Shown: positions 53,511 through 62,314 of the stretch, in pieces | Layout: the number at the start of each line of letters is the position of its first letter | Numbering within the stretch: position 1 is the stretch's first letter | From: Bryobacteraceae bacterium | Lineage (GTDB): Bacteria; Acidobacteriota; Terriglobia; Bryobacterales; Bryobacteraceae | Reading direction: 5' to 3' | NCBI GenBank assembly: GCA_019748195.1 | Contig: JAIEPW010000044.1 | Coordinates: forward strand, 1-64,000 | DNA length: 64,000 nt | The notes under the pieces: model-generated | Databases searched by the model: none | What the model saw: only the letters and a program-made list of their open reading frames with translations | What the model was told of the DNA's origin: nothing | Program-made: the position numbers and the translations under genes

Positions 53511-56308
53511 CCCAGGAACCCGCTCCATCGGGAGCCGCGGGACAAGGGCAGCGGATATCCGATCAGGCAAAGCTGGTCGAGCGCCCACAACACTACCGAT
53601 TCCATGCCTTTGCCCTCCGCGATCCGAGCTTCCTTCAGCGACGGCGCGGTTACGTCCATGATCCCCACCAGGTGGCTCCTTTGACTCGCCGGGAATCCGA
53701 GGCCCGCGCCGAACTCCGTTGTCCCTTCAGCGGCGTTCAAGTCCCGGTTGAACGTGAATCCGAAGCTCTCCGTTTTCAGGCACTGCAGGTTGGCGGGATT
53801 CCAATTGGAAGCGTAGTTGATGCTCTGGTTGAACGCGGTCTGATTCACGTCGGTCGGATACAGGACCTCGAAGCGGCACGCCGGGTGCGCCGCCCGGACA
53901 TATCCGATCACGGCGCTGGTGTACTCCTCCACCTGCTCCCGCAGAAACGCGACCTCCTCGGGATACGCAGCGGGATTTACATCGTGCGACGTGATGATCG
54001 CCATCGGCCGTCCGTATCGTGCCTGGAACGCCGACTTTGTGTACGCGTCGTAGAACGGCATCCCCGAATAAACTCGGGTAAGGCCGTCGTTCGCGAAATA
54101 CCACCATTGGACCTCGCCCAATTGCAGGTACGGCTGTATGCCGCCCTCCAGCATCAAGTCCGCCATTTCGCGATAGACCTCGCGCCAGAACAGGCGGCTG
54201 GTTGGATTGAACGCGGTTTGTACGGCCGGTGTCGGCAACAGGATCGGATCGCCCGCGGGTCCGCGCTGCACCAGGTCCGTGCCTGGCGAGAGATCCCCGT
54301 GCTGCAGCTCCAGGCTGAACGAGGCCGTGCAGTCAATACCCGCCTGGTGAAGCGCCGCGAAGTACGCCCGGCTCCAGTCCCGGCAAGCACGATTTAGTCT
54401 CGGAGTGCTGGACCGGTCCGTCACCCAGATTCCATCAACGCCGCCATGCAGGTTGGGATCGGCGCTGACGGTGAAGTTCGGATCCGTCGTGGAACCCGCA
54501 AGCGTGATCAGATTCCCCTCGGCGCCCCTGGCACGCGCGTGAATCGTCAACGTGGACCCGGCAACGCTCGCCCACATGCCCGTGTATCCGCGATTGATCT
54601 CGAGTGAGAACGCCAGCGCCACCGTTTCCGAGGTGTCCCCCACGTGATGCAGGTGCGAGAGCACCGTCGCGCTGCCGGCGGGCGCCCCGGCACGGTCGAT
54701 CGTAATGCTGGTGGTCCGGCTCGGGTCCGGGTTTCCCGAAAAAACGATGGACCCGGATGCGTACTGATGATCGAGCATCGCCAGTTCGTAGAACCACAGC
54801 GCGCCGACGTAGTAATTGGCCCGCCCGGTGAATCCCAGCGTCTTCATCCACCATGCCGTGCGTTCCGGCGCGACGCTGATCGAGTGGTCCGTGTCCCAAT
54901 CGGTCGCGAGCGTCATCCGAGGCTCCTCCGGGAATGCCGGAAGCGACTCCGACGGCGCCGCTGCTTCCAGGAAGTCGAAGTAGCACTTCTCACCGGCTTG
55001 CCCCGCGTGTGCGATGGTCACCACATGCTCTCCCGCCGGAAGCACTCCCACCAATCGCCGCTGCAAAAGGTCTTCACCCGGAAGATGCGTGCCTATTTCT
55101 TTCGGCGGGCCGCCGTCCACGGTCGCCAGCAGCCGGGCCCCGCGGATCGACGGGCTGGCGAATCCCAGGGACCTCGTGCCCAGGTACAGCGTATGTGCCA
55201 CCGGCATCCGGTACATCACCGAAACCTGCGATCCCGGAGTATCGCTCACACGGATGCTGCCACCCGAGTAGTTCCCGCGCTCCACGCTCCACGTTCCCGA
55301 GTAACCGCACCGAGCATCATCGTCCTCGATCCGCTCGCTGCCCGGGCCCGCGATCGTATACCGCCTTCCCGTACCCGTTACCGTCCAATTCGTGATGGAC
55401 ACCGCGAACTCGGAACGCGCGAACGCCCCGCTCTGCAGGTCCGCGGCGTAGGTCCACCGCATCTTCCGGATTCGATTCGTGGGCGCCGGCAAGCCGGTGC
55501 GAAAATCGGTAAGGCTGGAGAAATCCAAGGTCACCCGCCATTTCGTTGGCGACGTTCCCCCCGAGAATCGCTTCCACCCGGCATCCCAGCTCGCGGTGGC
55601 GCCGGACGCATATGTGTATACACCAATGCGATTTCCGTTCGTCCCGGCTTGATCCAGAGCCACGCTCCCCGGACACTTGCCCGGCGCGGCCGCCCGCGGA
55701 ACACCTCGATACTCCAATCGAATCGTACTCCCGATTCGAGTGGCCGAAACTCCATGCTCCGCCGTGCCGCTGTTCACGCTTAGCTCGATGGCCAACGCCG
55801 CATCCGCCAGCCCGTTCGTCTCTCCGAATTGGTACGTATGGTGGCGGCCCAGGAACTCCAGCCCAACCCAGTCTCCCGCCGTCGCCGTCCCGCTCAGCGT
55901 GAACTCCACCGAGGCATTCTGATAGCTCCCCTCGATCGGCGCCGCGTGTTCTCTCAGGCACACCAGATACGGTTCAGCCAGCGGCTGATCTGAGTCCCAG
56001 ATGCGAAGCGCATGCCACTCTACGGTCGGATACACGTCCGAGTCCATCGGGATGCAGTTGCTTCGCGCCTCATCGTAGGTCAGCACGAAGCGGCTCAAGT
56101 CGCCATCCGGCAGGTAGCGCATCAGCGGATGCTCGAAGACATTGTCCTGATTCCACTCGATGACGCACCAGTCGGACTGGCTGCGCCATGTTCCGGTAAC
56201 CTGAAAGCCGCTTGGCGATGCCTGGCTCATCGCCGCGATCGCCGACGGACGTTGGAAGTAACACTGCAGGTCCCGGTCCGGCCTCAGCTTCTCTAACGTT
56301 TCTGGCAT
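53507..56308 (-). CDS. Tail tip/fibre protein with TIM-barrel-like domain
   Basis: 933 residues, last gene of the tail module. The N-terminal 450 residues are beta-rich and adhesin-like (FTLSGTATAGDWVGLEFLG; EKCYFDFLEA). From about residue 470 the sequence turns to alternating helices and strands resembling a glycoside-hydrolase-like barrel (TLATDWDTDHSISVAPERT, WWMKTLGFTGRANYYVGALWFYELA, GGIQPYLQLGEVQWWYF, SFGFTFNRDLNAAEG). TIM-barrel-like domains are known in gene-transfer-agent and siphovirus tip proteins, where they may bind or cut surface glycans. It is separated from the hub gene by 2 bp. The capsule or wall target is unknown. Confidence 0.65.
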   Translation of the reverse strand: MPETLEKLRPDRDLQCYFQRPSAIAAMSQASPSGFQVTGTWRSQSDWCVIEWNQDNVFEHPLMRYLPDGDLSRFVLTYDEARSNCIPMDSDVYPTVEWHALRIWDSDQPLAEPYLVCLREHAAPIEGSYQNASVEFTLSGTATAGDWVGLEFLGRHHTYQFGETNGLADAALAIELSVNSGTAEHGVSATRIGSTIRLEYRGVPRAAAPGKCPGSVALDQAGTNGNRIGVYTYASGATASWDAGWKRFSGGTSPTKWRVTLDFSSLTDFRTGLPAPTNRIRKMRWTYAADLQSGAFARSEFAVSITNWTVTGTGRRYTIAGPGSERIEDDDARCGYSGTWSVERGNYSGGSIRVSDTPGSQVSVMYRMPVAHTLYLGTRSLGFASPSIRGARLLATVDGGPPKEIGTHLPGEDLLQRRLVGVLPAGEHVVTIAHAGQAGEKCYFDFLEAAAPSESLPAFPEEPRMTLATDWDTDHSISVAPERTAWWMKTLGFTGRANYYVGALWFYELAMLDHQYASGSIVFSGNPDPSRTTSITIDRAGAPAGSATVLSHLHHVGDTSETVALAFSLEINRGYTGMWASVAGSTLTIHARARGAEGNLITLAGSTTDPNFTVSADPNLHGGVDGIWVTDRSSTPRLNRACRDWSRAYFAALHQAGIDCTASFSLELQHGDLSPGTDLVQRGPAGDPILLPTPAVQTAFNPTSRLFWREVYREMADLMLEGGIQPYLQLGEVQWWYFANDGLTRVYSGMPFYDAYTKSAFQARYGRPMAIITSHDVNPAAYPEEVAFLREQVEEYTSAVIGYVRAAHPACRFEVLYPTDVNQTAFNQSINYASNWNPANLQCLKTESFGFTFNRDLNAAEGTTEFGAGLGFPASQRSHLVGIMDVTAPSLKEARIAEGKGMESVVLWALDQLCLIGYPLPLSRGSRWSGFLG

Positions 56309-56310
56309 GG

Positions 56311-59300
56311 CTACCTTCGCAGCGTGACCGTCAGATCCCGGCCGGGCATCGTGTTGGTTCCGGCGGGCACTGCCACGATATCCAGGCTCAACGGAACGCC
56401 GGTCGCCAACGGGGCCAGGCCGAATCCGTCAATTACGTTCGAGATCAGATTGCCCGCCGCAATGGTTAGATCGCAAACCAGGCTTGCTCCCTGGCGCAAT
56501 CGAAGTTGCACGTTCCCTCCTGTCGGCGCCTCTCGCACCCGTGCGAAGACGTCGCGAACCGCGTGGGTGGCTTCCACCTCGATCGCCGGCGCTGCATCGT
56601 TCTGCATCGCCAGGTAGCCTTCGATCGTCATGCTCAACTGCCCGCCGGAGAGCGTTCGCAGCCCGGCATCCGTCGTGCCGGTGAAGCTCGACCTCGCTAC
56701 CGCGCTGTTCCCGAAACGGTTCGTCACGAAAAAATCCGCCGCGCCGATCCGAACGTCCGGTATCGTCAGCGGAAACGTGAACGACCCGCTTGCCTGGCTC
56801 CCGAAAAAGCTCCGCAGGAAGGGTACGATGAAGGTTCGTTTCTCCAGCCGGTACACCTTCGTTCCCGCGCCATGACTGGCGGCGATGCTGCCGTGCGACG
56901 CCCGCGACACCGTGCATCCCGAACTCCCCAGGTCCACGGAGTCCACTCGCAGGATCTCGCCTCCGATCTGCAGCAGATCTCCGCTGTTGACCGGCGCTCC
57001 CGCGCTCAGCACGATCCCCTGCTCCGTAGGGTTGATTGCTTGCGCCAGGCCAATCGGGCTGGGACTTGCGATCTCGTTCCAGACATACAGCGTCAGGGTC
57101 CCGCCGGAAATCGAGGTTGTATTCGCCAGGCTGCTGAAACCGACGCCTTGCAACTCCACGCCTCCCTGGCCGAACGTATGCAGCCCGAAGAACGGCTCGG
57201 GGGGTACATCGCTGTCGCCCTGCGCCAGCGAGATCTGCCAGCGGCTAACCGGCGCCGTCTCCGCGCCGCTTTCCTCGTTACGTGCGTTGGCCGACCTCCC
57301 CATCACCTGCAGCACGGCCCCCGTCCGAGCTGGAAACTCGAATTCGGCGCTGTCCGTTTCCGTGATCGCGCCGAACCGCCAGCTCGACTCCGCGACAACG
57401 AACTCGCTAGTCGCGTCTGGCTCTACCACCCAGGGCGGTGTCACCGTCAAGGTGGTTCCGCTGTTCCCGGTCACTTGCCGTTCTTGGCCGCGCCCCCTGC
57501 CCGAAACAACGCGCACCACCTGACCCGCGTAGTTCCCGGGAAGCATGTTCAGGCTGACGTTTCCGATCGAATTCGGCCCATGCAAACCCGCCCCCGCCGG
57601 AGGCTGCAATTCGAACCTCCAGTAGAAGTTCGCATGGTGATAACTCATGTCGGGCGGCGGCGTCGCGTTCAGCGTCTGCCCGCCGGCATCTTCGAATTCA
57701 GCCGCAAGCGGCATGTCGCTCGCGATCCGCAAGAGTTGCGTCGGCGAGGGTCCCCGGTAGACACGGAATGCAACCGCTCCACCCGGAAAACCCAACCTGG
57801 TCAGCCGCACGCGGTTCGTGTTTGTTCCGCCCCCCAGCGCTGCCTTTGCGGTAAACGACAAGGGCCCTTCCCGCCCCTCCCCATCCACTCCGCTCACCGC
57901 GTAGTACAGCACCTGATTGCCCGCCAGGCCGCCGCCCAGCGTCTCCACTTCCGGGCTTAGCCCGATCAGGGGCACGCCCGCGCGCGACTCTGAACTCCGG
58001 GCAGGCGGCGCGAACCGGACCTTCAGCCTGCCGGACTCTTCAGGACCCCCGCCGGCCGTCTCCGCGATATCGAAATCGCTTCCGCCGTCGGCTCGGATCA
58101 TCGTACCCACCAATGGTCGCGGAATCTGAGTGCCCGAAGGCCTTTCTCTCCGCCCTCCGGCGTAGCCGACCCCGGTTCCTGTGTACCAGTCGTCCGAGTG
58201 CCATTGCGCGGTGATCCGCGCACGCTCGTAATTATGGAACGGCTCGATCCTCGTCACCCGGAAGGGCGCCCGGTTCAGACCCTCCTTGCCGTACGTCACC
58301 GTGATCAGATCCCCGGGCGAGATCCCAAAACCGCGGTACGTCGTTTCCAGTTCCACAAACGTATTTCCGAGGATCGCCTTGTCAAGCTGCAGCCTCAAGA
58401 TCCGTGCCGCCTGGTCGAAATTCGGCAGCCCGAGCGCCGCCACCGGCGCCGCCACCTCATGCCCCACCGCGTCGATATCGTCCATCGCCGCCAGGGACAG
58501 GCTGTCCTGCTGGTACTCGTTGAATTCGTTCTGAAACTCTACGCTCAGCCGGTTCGGACTGTCGCCGCCGGATCGGGACCACAGCCGGATGAGTGGCGCG
58601 CCGCTCTCACTCCGCAAAATGCCCGAGATCGGAGCCTGATCGCTGAACTCATACGCGGGCCACCCGCCGTTTAACGGCTCTGCCGCGTTGCTCCCGCCCG
58701 GCTTGACAGCGTGCTGTGCCGCGATTGGCCCTTCCACGCGAAGTCGCAGCTTCCCTCCCGGTGCAGGATGCAACAGCAAGTTCGATCCCGCGCGGATTCC
58801 CTTCACGATCTCCGCCGCGGGACGCCGCTTGCGAATCACCACATTGCACTGATATCGCGGCGTTGTCGCCGGGTTCCCATTCAGATCCGTTACCGGAATC
58901 AGTTCGCCGCAATACTGCGCCGCCGCGGAGAAGCTTGCCAGATCGATATCTTCCCGCTTCCATCCGCTCCGCAGCAGTACGTCCAGCAGAACCCATGCCG
59001 GGTTGTTCGTGAACGAAGCCCCCGCCGGCAGCCCCCCCGCGTCGAACCGCTCCAGCTTCATTCCCCGAACCAGCACTTCGATCTTCGGCAGCTTCTTCCC
59101 ATTGCTGATCCGGTTGGGAGTCACTACGCTCAACATCGCCATGCTTCCGTAGGGATCGCCTGCATCCTCCTCACCCGTTCCGGCGAAGTTCGGATTGAAA
59201 GCTCCGGTCCGTGCTCCCGCCGTGATCAGTTCGTACCAGCCGGTCGGCGTCATGTCCGCCCCGGGAACGCCTTGCGGTATCTCGACGTCCTCGACGACGA

Positions 59301-60225
59301 CCTTCACCACGCCGTCGATCTCGCCCATCCCCAACAAGACCTCTACACGCGTCAGATTGCCGTCATTCCGGGCGAATACAACGGGTGGCCGGTACCACGC
59401 CGTCCCGTAAACCAGCGGAACAAAGTCGTTGTATCTCGCTTCGTTCTCCGTCACCGCGGACGCTTGCCAATCGCGGTCTCCGTGACTTCGAACCTGTATC
59501 GTCGCCGGCACGAACTCCACGCCGCCGAACCGGCGCGTCACCCGCAGAAGCTGATCCCGGTCGAACATCCCCCTGGCGATGCACGCTGTCCTCGTGTAAT
59601 CACACGACACGAACGCAACCCCGCCGTTCAGGTTCCCGGCTCCCCCTTCCAGATCCGCCGAGTATCCGCACCGGTACAGCGCGGAATGCCGCCCCTTGGA
59701 TGCTCCATCCCGCGCCTCCACACGTTCCGCGGCGTCTGACGGAAACTGCCACGGGCAGCGCCGCTGGATTCTCACCTCCGGCAGCCCCACGCGCTGCAGC
59801 GCGAGCCTCCCGTAAAAACTGACCGTTGCCGCGGCCTCCGCGATCTCCTCGCATCCCGCGGCAACCCCGCGATAAATCAGCTCCGCGTCCGACGCTGCTG
59901 CGCCCGCCTCGACGTCCCAGAAAAGGAAGCGCAGCGTCAGCTTCGCGCCCTTCCAGCCGATGCTTCTCTCAATCTGGGAAACGCGGGAATCCACGTTCGA
60001 CAAGCGCACCCGCACCGTCGACATCGAATCCAGCCCTTCGTCCGAGGAAAGCCTCAGGTCCAGAACGTTGTGCTTCACTACCCGCGGCTCATAAGCGTTC
60101 CCCTCGAACGTCAAACGGTGCGTGCTGAATCGCTCCACCGTTCCGTCTCGTAACGCCGCCTCAAACAGCAACAGCGGAGCCGAGTTCGATACGGCTTGCT
60201 GCTTCATTTCATCGATTGTCGGCAT
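56311..60225 (-). CDS. Phage/GTA-like tail hub (baseplate) protein
   Basis: 1304 residues. The N-terminal 200 residues resemble the tail hub domain of GTA/DUF2163-type proteins (FEAALRDGTVERFSTHRLTFEG ... LRLSSDEGLDSMSTVRVRLSNVD). A large central part follows, with ISGILRSESGAPLIRLWSRSG and FGISPGDLITVTYG, typical of phage tail tip and host-specificity proteins. The C-terminal third has fibronectin-III-like and beta repeats (YYAVSGVDGEGREGPLSFTAKA). Clusters of cysteines (RRCPW, YRCGYS, SCDYTRTACIARG) near residues 155-215 may bind metal; iron-sulfur or zinc sites occur in some GTA hubs. It lies between the distal-tail and tip genes with 2-bp gaps. Confidence 0.75.
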   Translation of the reverse strand: MPTIDEMKQQAVSNSAPLLLFEAALRDGTVERFSTHRLTFEGNAYEPRVVKHNVLDLRLSSDEGLDSMSTVRVRLSNVDSRVSQIERSIGWKGAKLTLRFLFWDVEAGAAASDAELIYRGVAAGCEEIAEAAATVSFYGRLALQRVGLPEVRIQRRCPWQFPSDAAERVEARDGASKGRHSALYRCGYSADLEGGAGNLNGGVAFVSCDYTRTACIARGMFDRDQLLRVTRRFGGVEFVPATIQVRSHGDRDWQASAVTENEARYNDFVPLVYGTAWYRPPVVFARNDGNLTRVEVLLGMGEIDGVVKVVVEDVEIPQGVPGADMTPTGWYELITAGARTGAFNPNFAGTGEEDAGDPYGSMAMLSVVTPNRISNGKKLPKIEVLVRGMKLERFDAGGLPAGASFTNNPAWVLLDVLLRSGWKREDIDLASFSAAAQYCGELIPVTDLNGNPATTPRYQCNVVIRKRRPAAEIVKGIRAGSNLLLHPAPGGKLRLRVEGPIAAQHAVKPGGSNAAEPLNGGWPAYEFSDQAPISGILRSESGAPLIRLWSRSGGDSPNRLSVEFQNEFNEYQQDSLSLAAMDDIDAVGHEVAAPVAALGLPNFDQAARILRLQLDKAILGNTFVELETTYRGFGISPGDLITVTYGKEGLNRAPFRVTRIEPFHNYERARITAQWHSDDWYTGTGVGYAGGRRERPSGTQIPRPLVGTMIRADGGSDFDIAETAGGGPEESGRLKVRFAPPARSSESRAGVPLIGLSPEVETLGGGLAGNQVLYYAVSGVDGEGREGPLSFTAKAALGGGTNTNRVRLTRLGFPGGAVAFRVYRGPSPTQLLRIASDMPLAAEFEDAGGQTLNATPPPDMSYHHANFYWRFELQPPAGAGLHGPNSIGNVSLNMLPGNYAGQVVRVVSGRGRGQERQVTGNSGTTLTVTPPWVVEPDATSEFVVAESSWRFGAITETDSAEFEFPARTGAVLQVMGRSANARNEESGAETAPVSRWQISLAQGDSDVPPEPFFGLHTFGQGGVELQGVGFSSLANTTSISGGTLTLYVWNEIASPSPIGLAQAINPTEQGIVLSAGAPVNSGDLLQIGGEILRVDSVDLGSSGCTVSRASHGSIAASHGAGTKVYRLEKRTFIVPFLRSFFGSQASGSFTFPLTIPDVRIGAADFFVTNRFGNSAVARSSFTGTTDAGLRTLSGGQLSMTIEGYLAMQNDAAPAIEVEATHAVRDVFARVREAPTGGNVQLRLRQGASLVCDLTIAAGNLISNVIDGFGLAPLATGVPLSLDIVAVPAGTNTMPGRDLTVTLRR

Positions 60226-60227
60226 GC

Positions 60228-61028
60228 TTACCTTTCGGAAACGCTGATCAGTCGCAGTCGAGCTTCATGCTCTCCGGCTCTTGCCGATCGCATGCTCAAC
60301 GAATCTGAAGCGAACCTCGTTTGCGAGTACACCCCGCCCCGATCCGCCGTTCGTTGATATGCCGACGGCTCAGCTTGCGCTTCCACCTGCGCTCCCCAGA
60401 TCACGACCGATCCTCCAGGGTCCAGGCGGGCTTCAAAATCCACTTCATCGCCGCTCACGCCCGCTCGTCCGCTCCAGTAGCATCGCCGCCAGACGCTGCT
60501 CGTCTCCATCCAGCGCCCGTTTTCCGCCGTGCCGCTCCGGCACCCGATCCAAACCCGGCTTCCACCGTCCGAACGCGCGAACAACGAAAAGCAGTAATGG
60601 AACGCCGCGGGCGCCGCCAGACGCTGCCGGATCCCCTGCGCCGCCTGACCTGTGTTCGTGATCCGGCTCGCCGCGGTCCCGCCGATCGCATCTGACAGCC
60701 CCGCTGTGACCTGCGACAGCGGATCCCTCGTCCAATACGCGCTGGCAAAATCCTCACTCGACGAGAGCAGGTTCCCCAGAGGATCGAGGAACGTGAACGT
60801 CTTCAGTCTGCCCCTCACCGACCGGAACAAAGTCTCGATCGCCCCCCATTCCTCCCCCGTCAAGCCGCGCAGCGGCAGCTCCCACTCGATCTCGGCAAAA
60901 TCGCCATCGCGGTAGGAACTCCGAAACCCCTCCGGACTTTCATGCGTCACGGCGCGCCGTCGCACCACCTTTTCCAGCGGAAATTGACCGGCTGCGCCCT
61001 CCCTCAGTTGTGGAAACACGAGCATCAC
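60228..61028 (-). CDS. Distal tail protein paralogue with inserted beta domain
   Basis: 266 residues (GTG 61028 or ATG 61025). Residues 1-90 (FPQLREGAAGQFPLEK ... WELPLRGLTGEEWGAIETLFRSVRGRLKTFTFLDPLGN) and the last 35 (YSQTRFASDSLSM ... HEARLRLISVSER) align with the neighbouring 119-residue distal tail protein. Between them is an insertion of about 130 residues (SAYWTRDPLSQVTAGLSDAIGG ... GSVVIWGAQVEAQAEPSAYQRT) resembling the lectin-like modules of phage spike or fibre proteins. It is a DUF2460-like ring component connecting tube and hub, with a possible glycan-binding side domain. Confidence 0.7.
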   Translation of the reverse strand: MMLVFPQLREGAAGQFPLEKVVRRRAVTHESPEGFRSSYRDGDFAEIEWELPLRGLTGEEWGAIETLFRSVRGRLKTFTFLDPLGNLLSSSEDFASAYWTRDPLSQVTAGLSDAIGGTAASRITNTGQAAQGIRQRLAAPAAFHYCFSLFARSDGGSRVWIGCRSGTAENGRWMETSSVWRRCYWSGRAGVSGDEVDFEARLDPGGSVVIWGAQVEAQAEPSAYQRTADRGGVYSQTRFASDSLSMRSARAGEHEARLRLISVSER

Positions 61029-61388
61029 TTACACTCGCCTTTCTTCGATCACAAGACGTGCTTCCGTCCGGCCTTCGCCCGTCGCGAGTATCGCCAGCGA
61101 ATCCGCCGCGAATCCGCACTGCGGATACTCCACCCCGCTCCATGGATCCGTAAACGAGAACGTCCCGTGCGCTCCTCCGCGATCGCGGAACAGGTCCACG
61201 ATCGCCCCGCGCTCGGACTCGCTCAGCAGCCGGAACTCAATCTCCCATCGCTTCAGCTCCGCGCCGCCCTCTACGAACCTCTGTTCGCTGCCGTCGACAA
61301 ACCGGAACACCTGCGTCTGGAACCGCAGCGTCCGCGTGGCCGGATATTGCGCCACCGCCCCAGTCTTCAACCTCGGGAAGCTCGGCAT
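61029..61388 (-). CDS. Distal tail protein (DUF2460-like)
   Basis: 119-residue compact beta protein: FPRLKTGAVAQYPATRTLRFQTQVFRF ... WEIEFRLLSESERGAIVDLFRDRGGAHGTFSFTDPWSGVEYPQC. The pattern (short strand-rich N-terminus, ERxxIxxLFxxxxGxxxxFxFxDP) is that of GTA/siphovirus distal tail proteins that form the hexameric ring at the tube end. It is tandemly related to the next gene. The position directly after the tape-measure-like gene and before the hub is the expected one. Confidence 0.72.
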   Translation of the reverse strand: MPSFPRLKTGAVAQYPATRTLRFQTQVFRFVDGSEQRFVEGGAELKRWEIEFRLLSESERGAIVDLFRDRGGAHGTFSFTDPWSGVEYPQCGFAADSLAILATGEGRTEARLVIEERRV

Positions 61389-61389
61389 C

Positions 61390-61968
61390 CTAGATCTCCC
61401 TCACCACATCGCTCAGCACGCCGCTGTTCAACATCGCCTCCCGAACCGCCTGGGCGATGTCATGACTGCGATCCAGAAAGGACCGGCTGTCCATCGCCTG
61501 CACGTTCACCGTGATCTGCGGGGCGCCCGCGCCGCCGCCGATCTCCCGCAATCGGCCGCCTTGCCCCTCGGAGATCTGCACCAGCCGCTCGCGGTCCGCG
61601 CTTCGATACCCCGCTTCCGTCTCCACCCGCGCCGGCCGCGAATACAGCATCAACGCCGGCATGTCGTCTTTCTCCCTGTCCCCGCCTCCAAAGAGACCTG
61701 CCAGACCGCTGACCAGCGGGCCGATGCCGAATAGGCTCCCCAGGCCCACTGCGATCGCCCTGCCCACGCCGCCCTCGGCCGGCCCGGATTTCTCTCGCTG
61801 CCCTGTGGGCCGGAAAACTCTCGAGCTCTGCCTCTTCTGCGACTCCCTCGTCGAACTCACCCACGCCTGCTCTGCCTGCCTCGGCAGCCAGTCAGCGAGT
61901 GTATGACCCGTGCCCGCGCCCGCCGCCAGTCTCGCCATCAATTCCGCGATCCGCTCTCGCTCGCTCAT
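61390..61968 (-). CDS. Very short tape-measure-like tail protein
   Basis: 192 residues from ATG 61968, which has GGAGGGACGGA upstream; the 62031 start in the track is less good. A soluble helical N-terminus (MSERERIAELMARLAAG), a Gly/Leu-rich hydrophobic segment (IAVGLGSLFGIGPLVSGLAGLFGGG) and a C-terminal ITVNVQAMDSRSFLDRSHDIAQAVREAML match the ends of phage tape-measure proteins. Most of those have over 600 residues. Tail length scales with tape-measure length, so a tail here would be very short, as in gene transfer agents. It overlaps the chaperone extension ORF by 77 bp. Confidence 0.6.
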   Translation of the reverse strand: MSERERIAELMARLAAGAGTGHTLADWLPRQAEQAWVSSTRESQKRQSSRVFRPTGQREKSGPAEGGVGRAIAVGLGSLFGIGPLVSGLAGLFGGGDREKDDMPALMLYSRPARVETEAGYRSADRERLVQISEGQGGRLREIGGGAGAPQITVNVQAMDSRSFLDRSHDIAQAVREAMLNSGVLSDVVREI

Positions 61969-62314
61969 TCCGTCCCTCCGCTTCCGCCTCTCGGTCCAAA
62001 ACCAGGAACGCCTCTGCCTCTCGCGCCGCAACTTCGTCCCAGTCCTTTCTCCCCCAGCCCCGGCATGCGTAGGCCTCCAGCAACCGCAAACTCTCCGGTG
62101 TGATCAGCGAGCGGGGGCACTCCTCAACCCCCAAGGACCCCCGCGCCCACACAACCTTCCGTGGCTCCGAAGCCGCCGCTCCCGTGAACCCGCACCGCCG
62201 TTCCCTCTCGAGTCCGTTCCGCCTGCACGTGTCGCACCTCCACCCGGCCTCGCCCGATCGATGGAAATGGAAGGCGACCCTCAGTTTTTTCGTTCTTCCT
62301 CGCTTAATCCGCAC
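61892..62314 (-). CDS. Tail assembly chaperone -1 frame extension (T part)
   Basis: This ORF overlaps the chaperone gene in the -1 frame and has no convincing start of its own; GTG 62314 is the best, while the track uses 62446. If ribosomes slip at 62284-62290 it is read as a 130-residue C-terminal extension starting LRVAFHFHRSGEAG, giving a 257-residue fusion, as lambda G and G-T. The extension has a CDTC...RCGF group and ECPRSLITPESLRLLEAYACRGW, typical of phage chaperone extensions that contact the tape measure. It lies exactly between chaperone and tape measure. Confidence 0.6.
   Translation of the reverse strand: MRIKRGRTKKLRVAFHFHRSGEAGWRCDTCRRNGLERERRCGFTGAAASEPRKVVWARGSLGVEECPRSLITPESLRLLEAYACRGWGRKDWDEVAAREAEAFLVLDREAEAEGRNERARADRGIDGETGGGRGHGSYTR

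Noticed and set aside
56506-57960. 484-residue plus-strand ORF inside the tail module
   Set aside because: Antisense to the tail hub gene; no membrane, lysis or repressor features that would justify an embedded phage gene.
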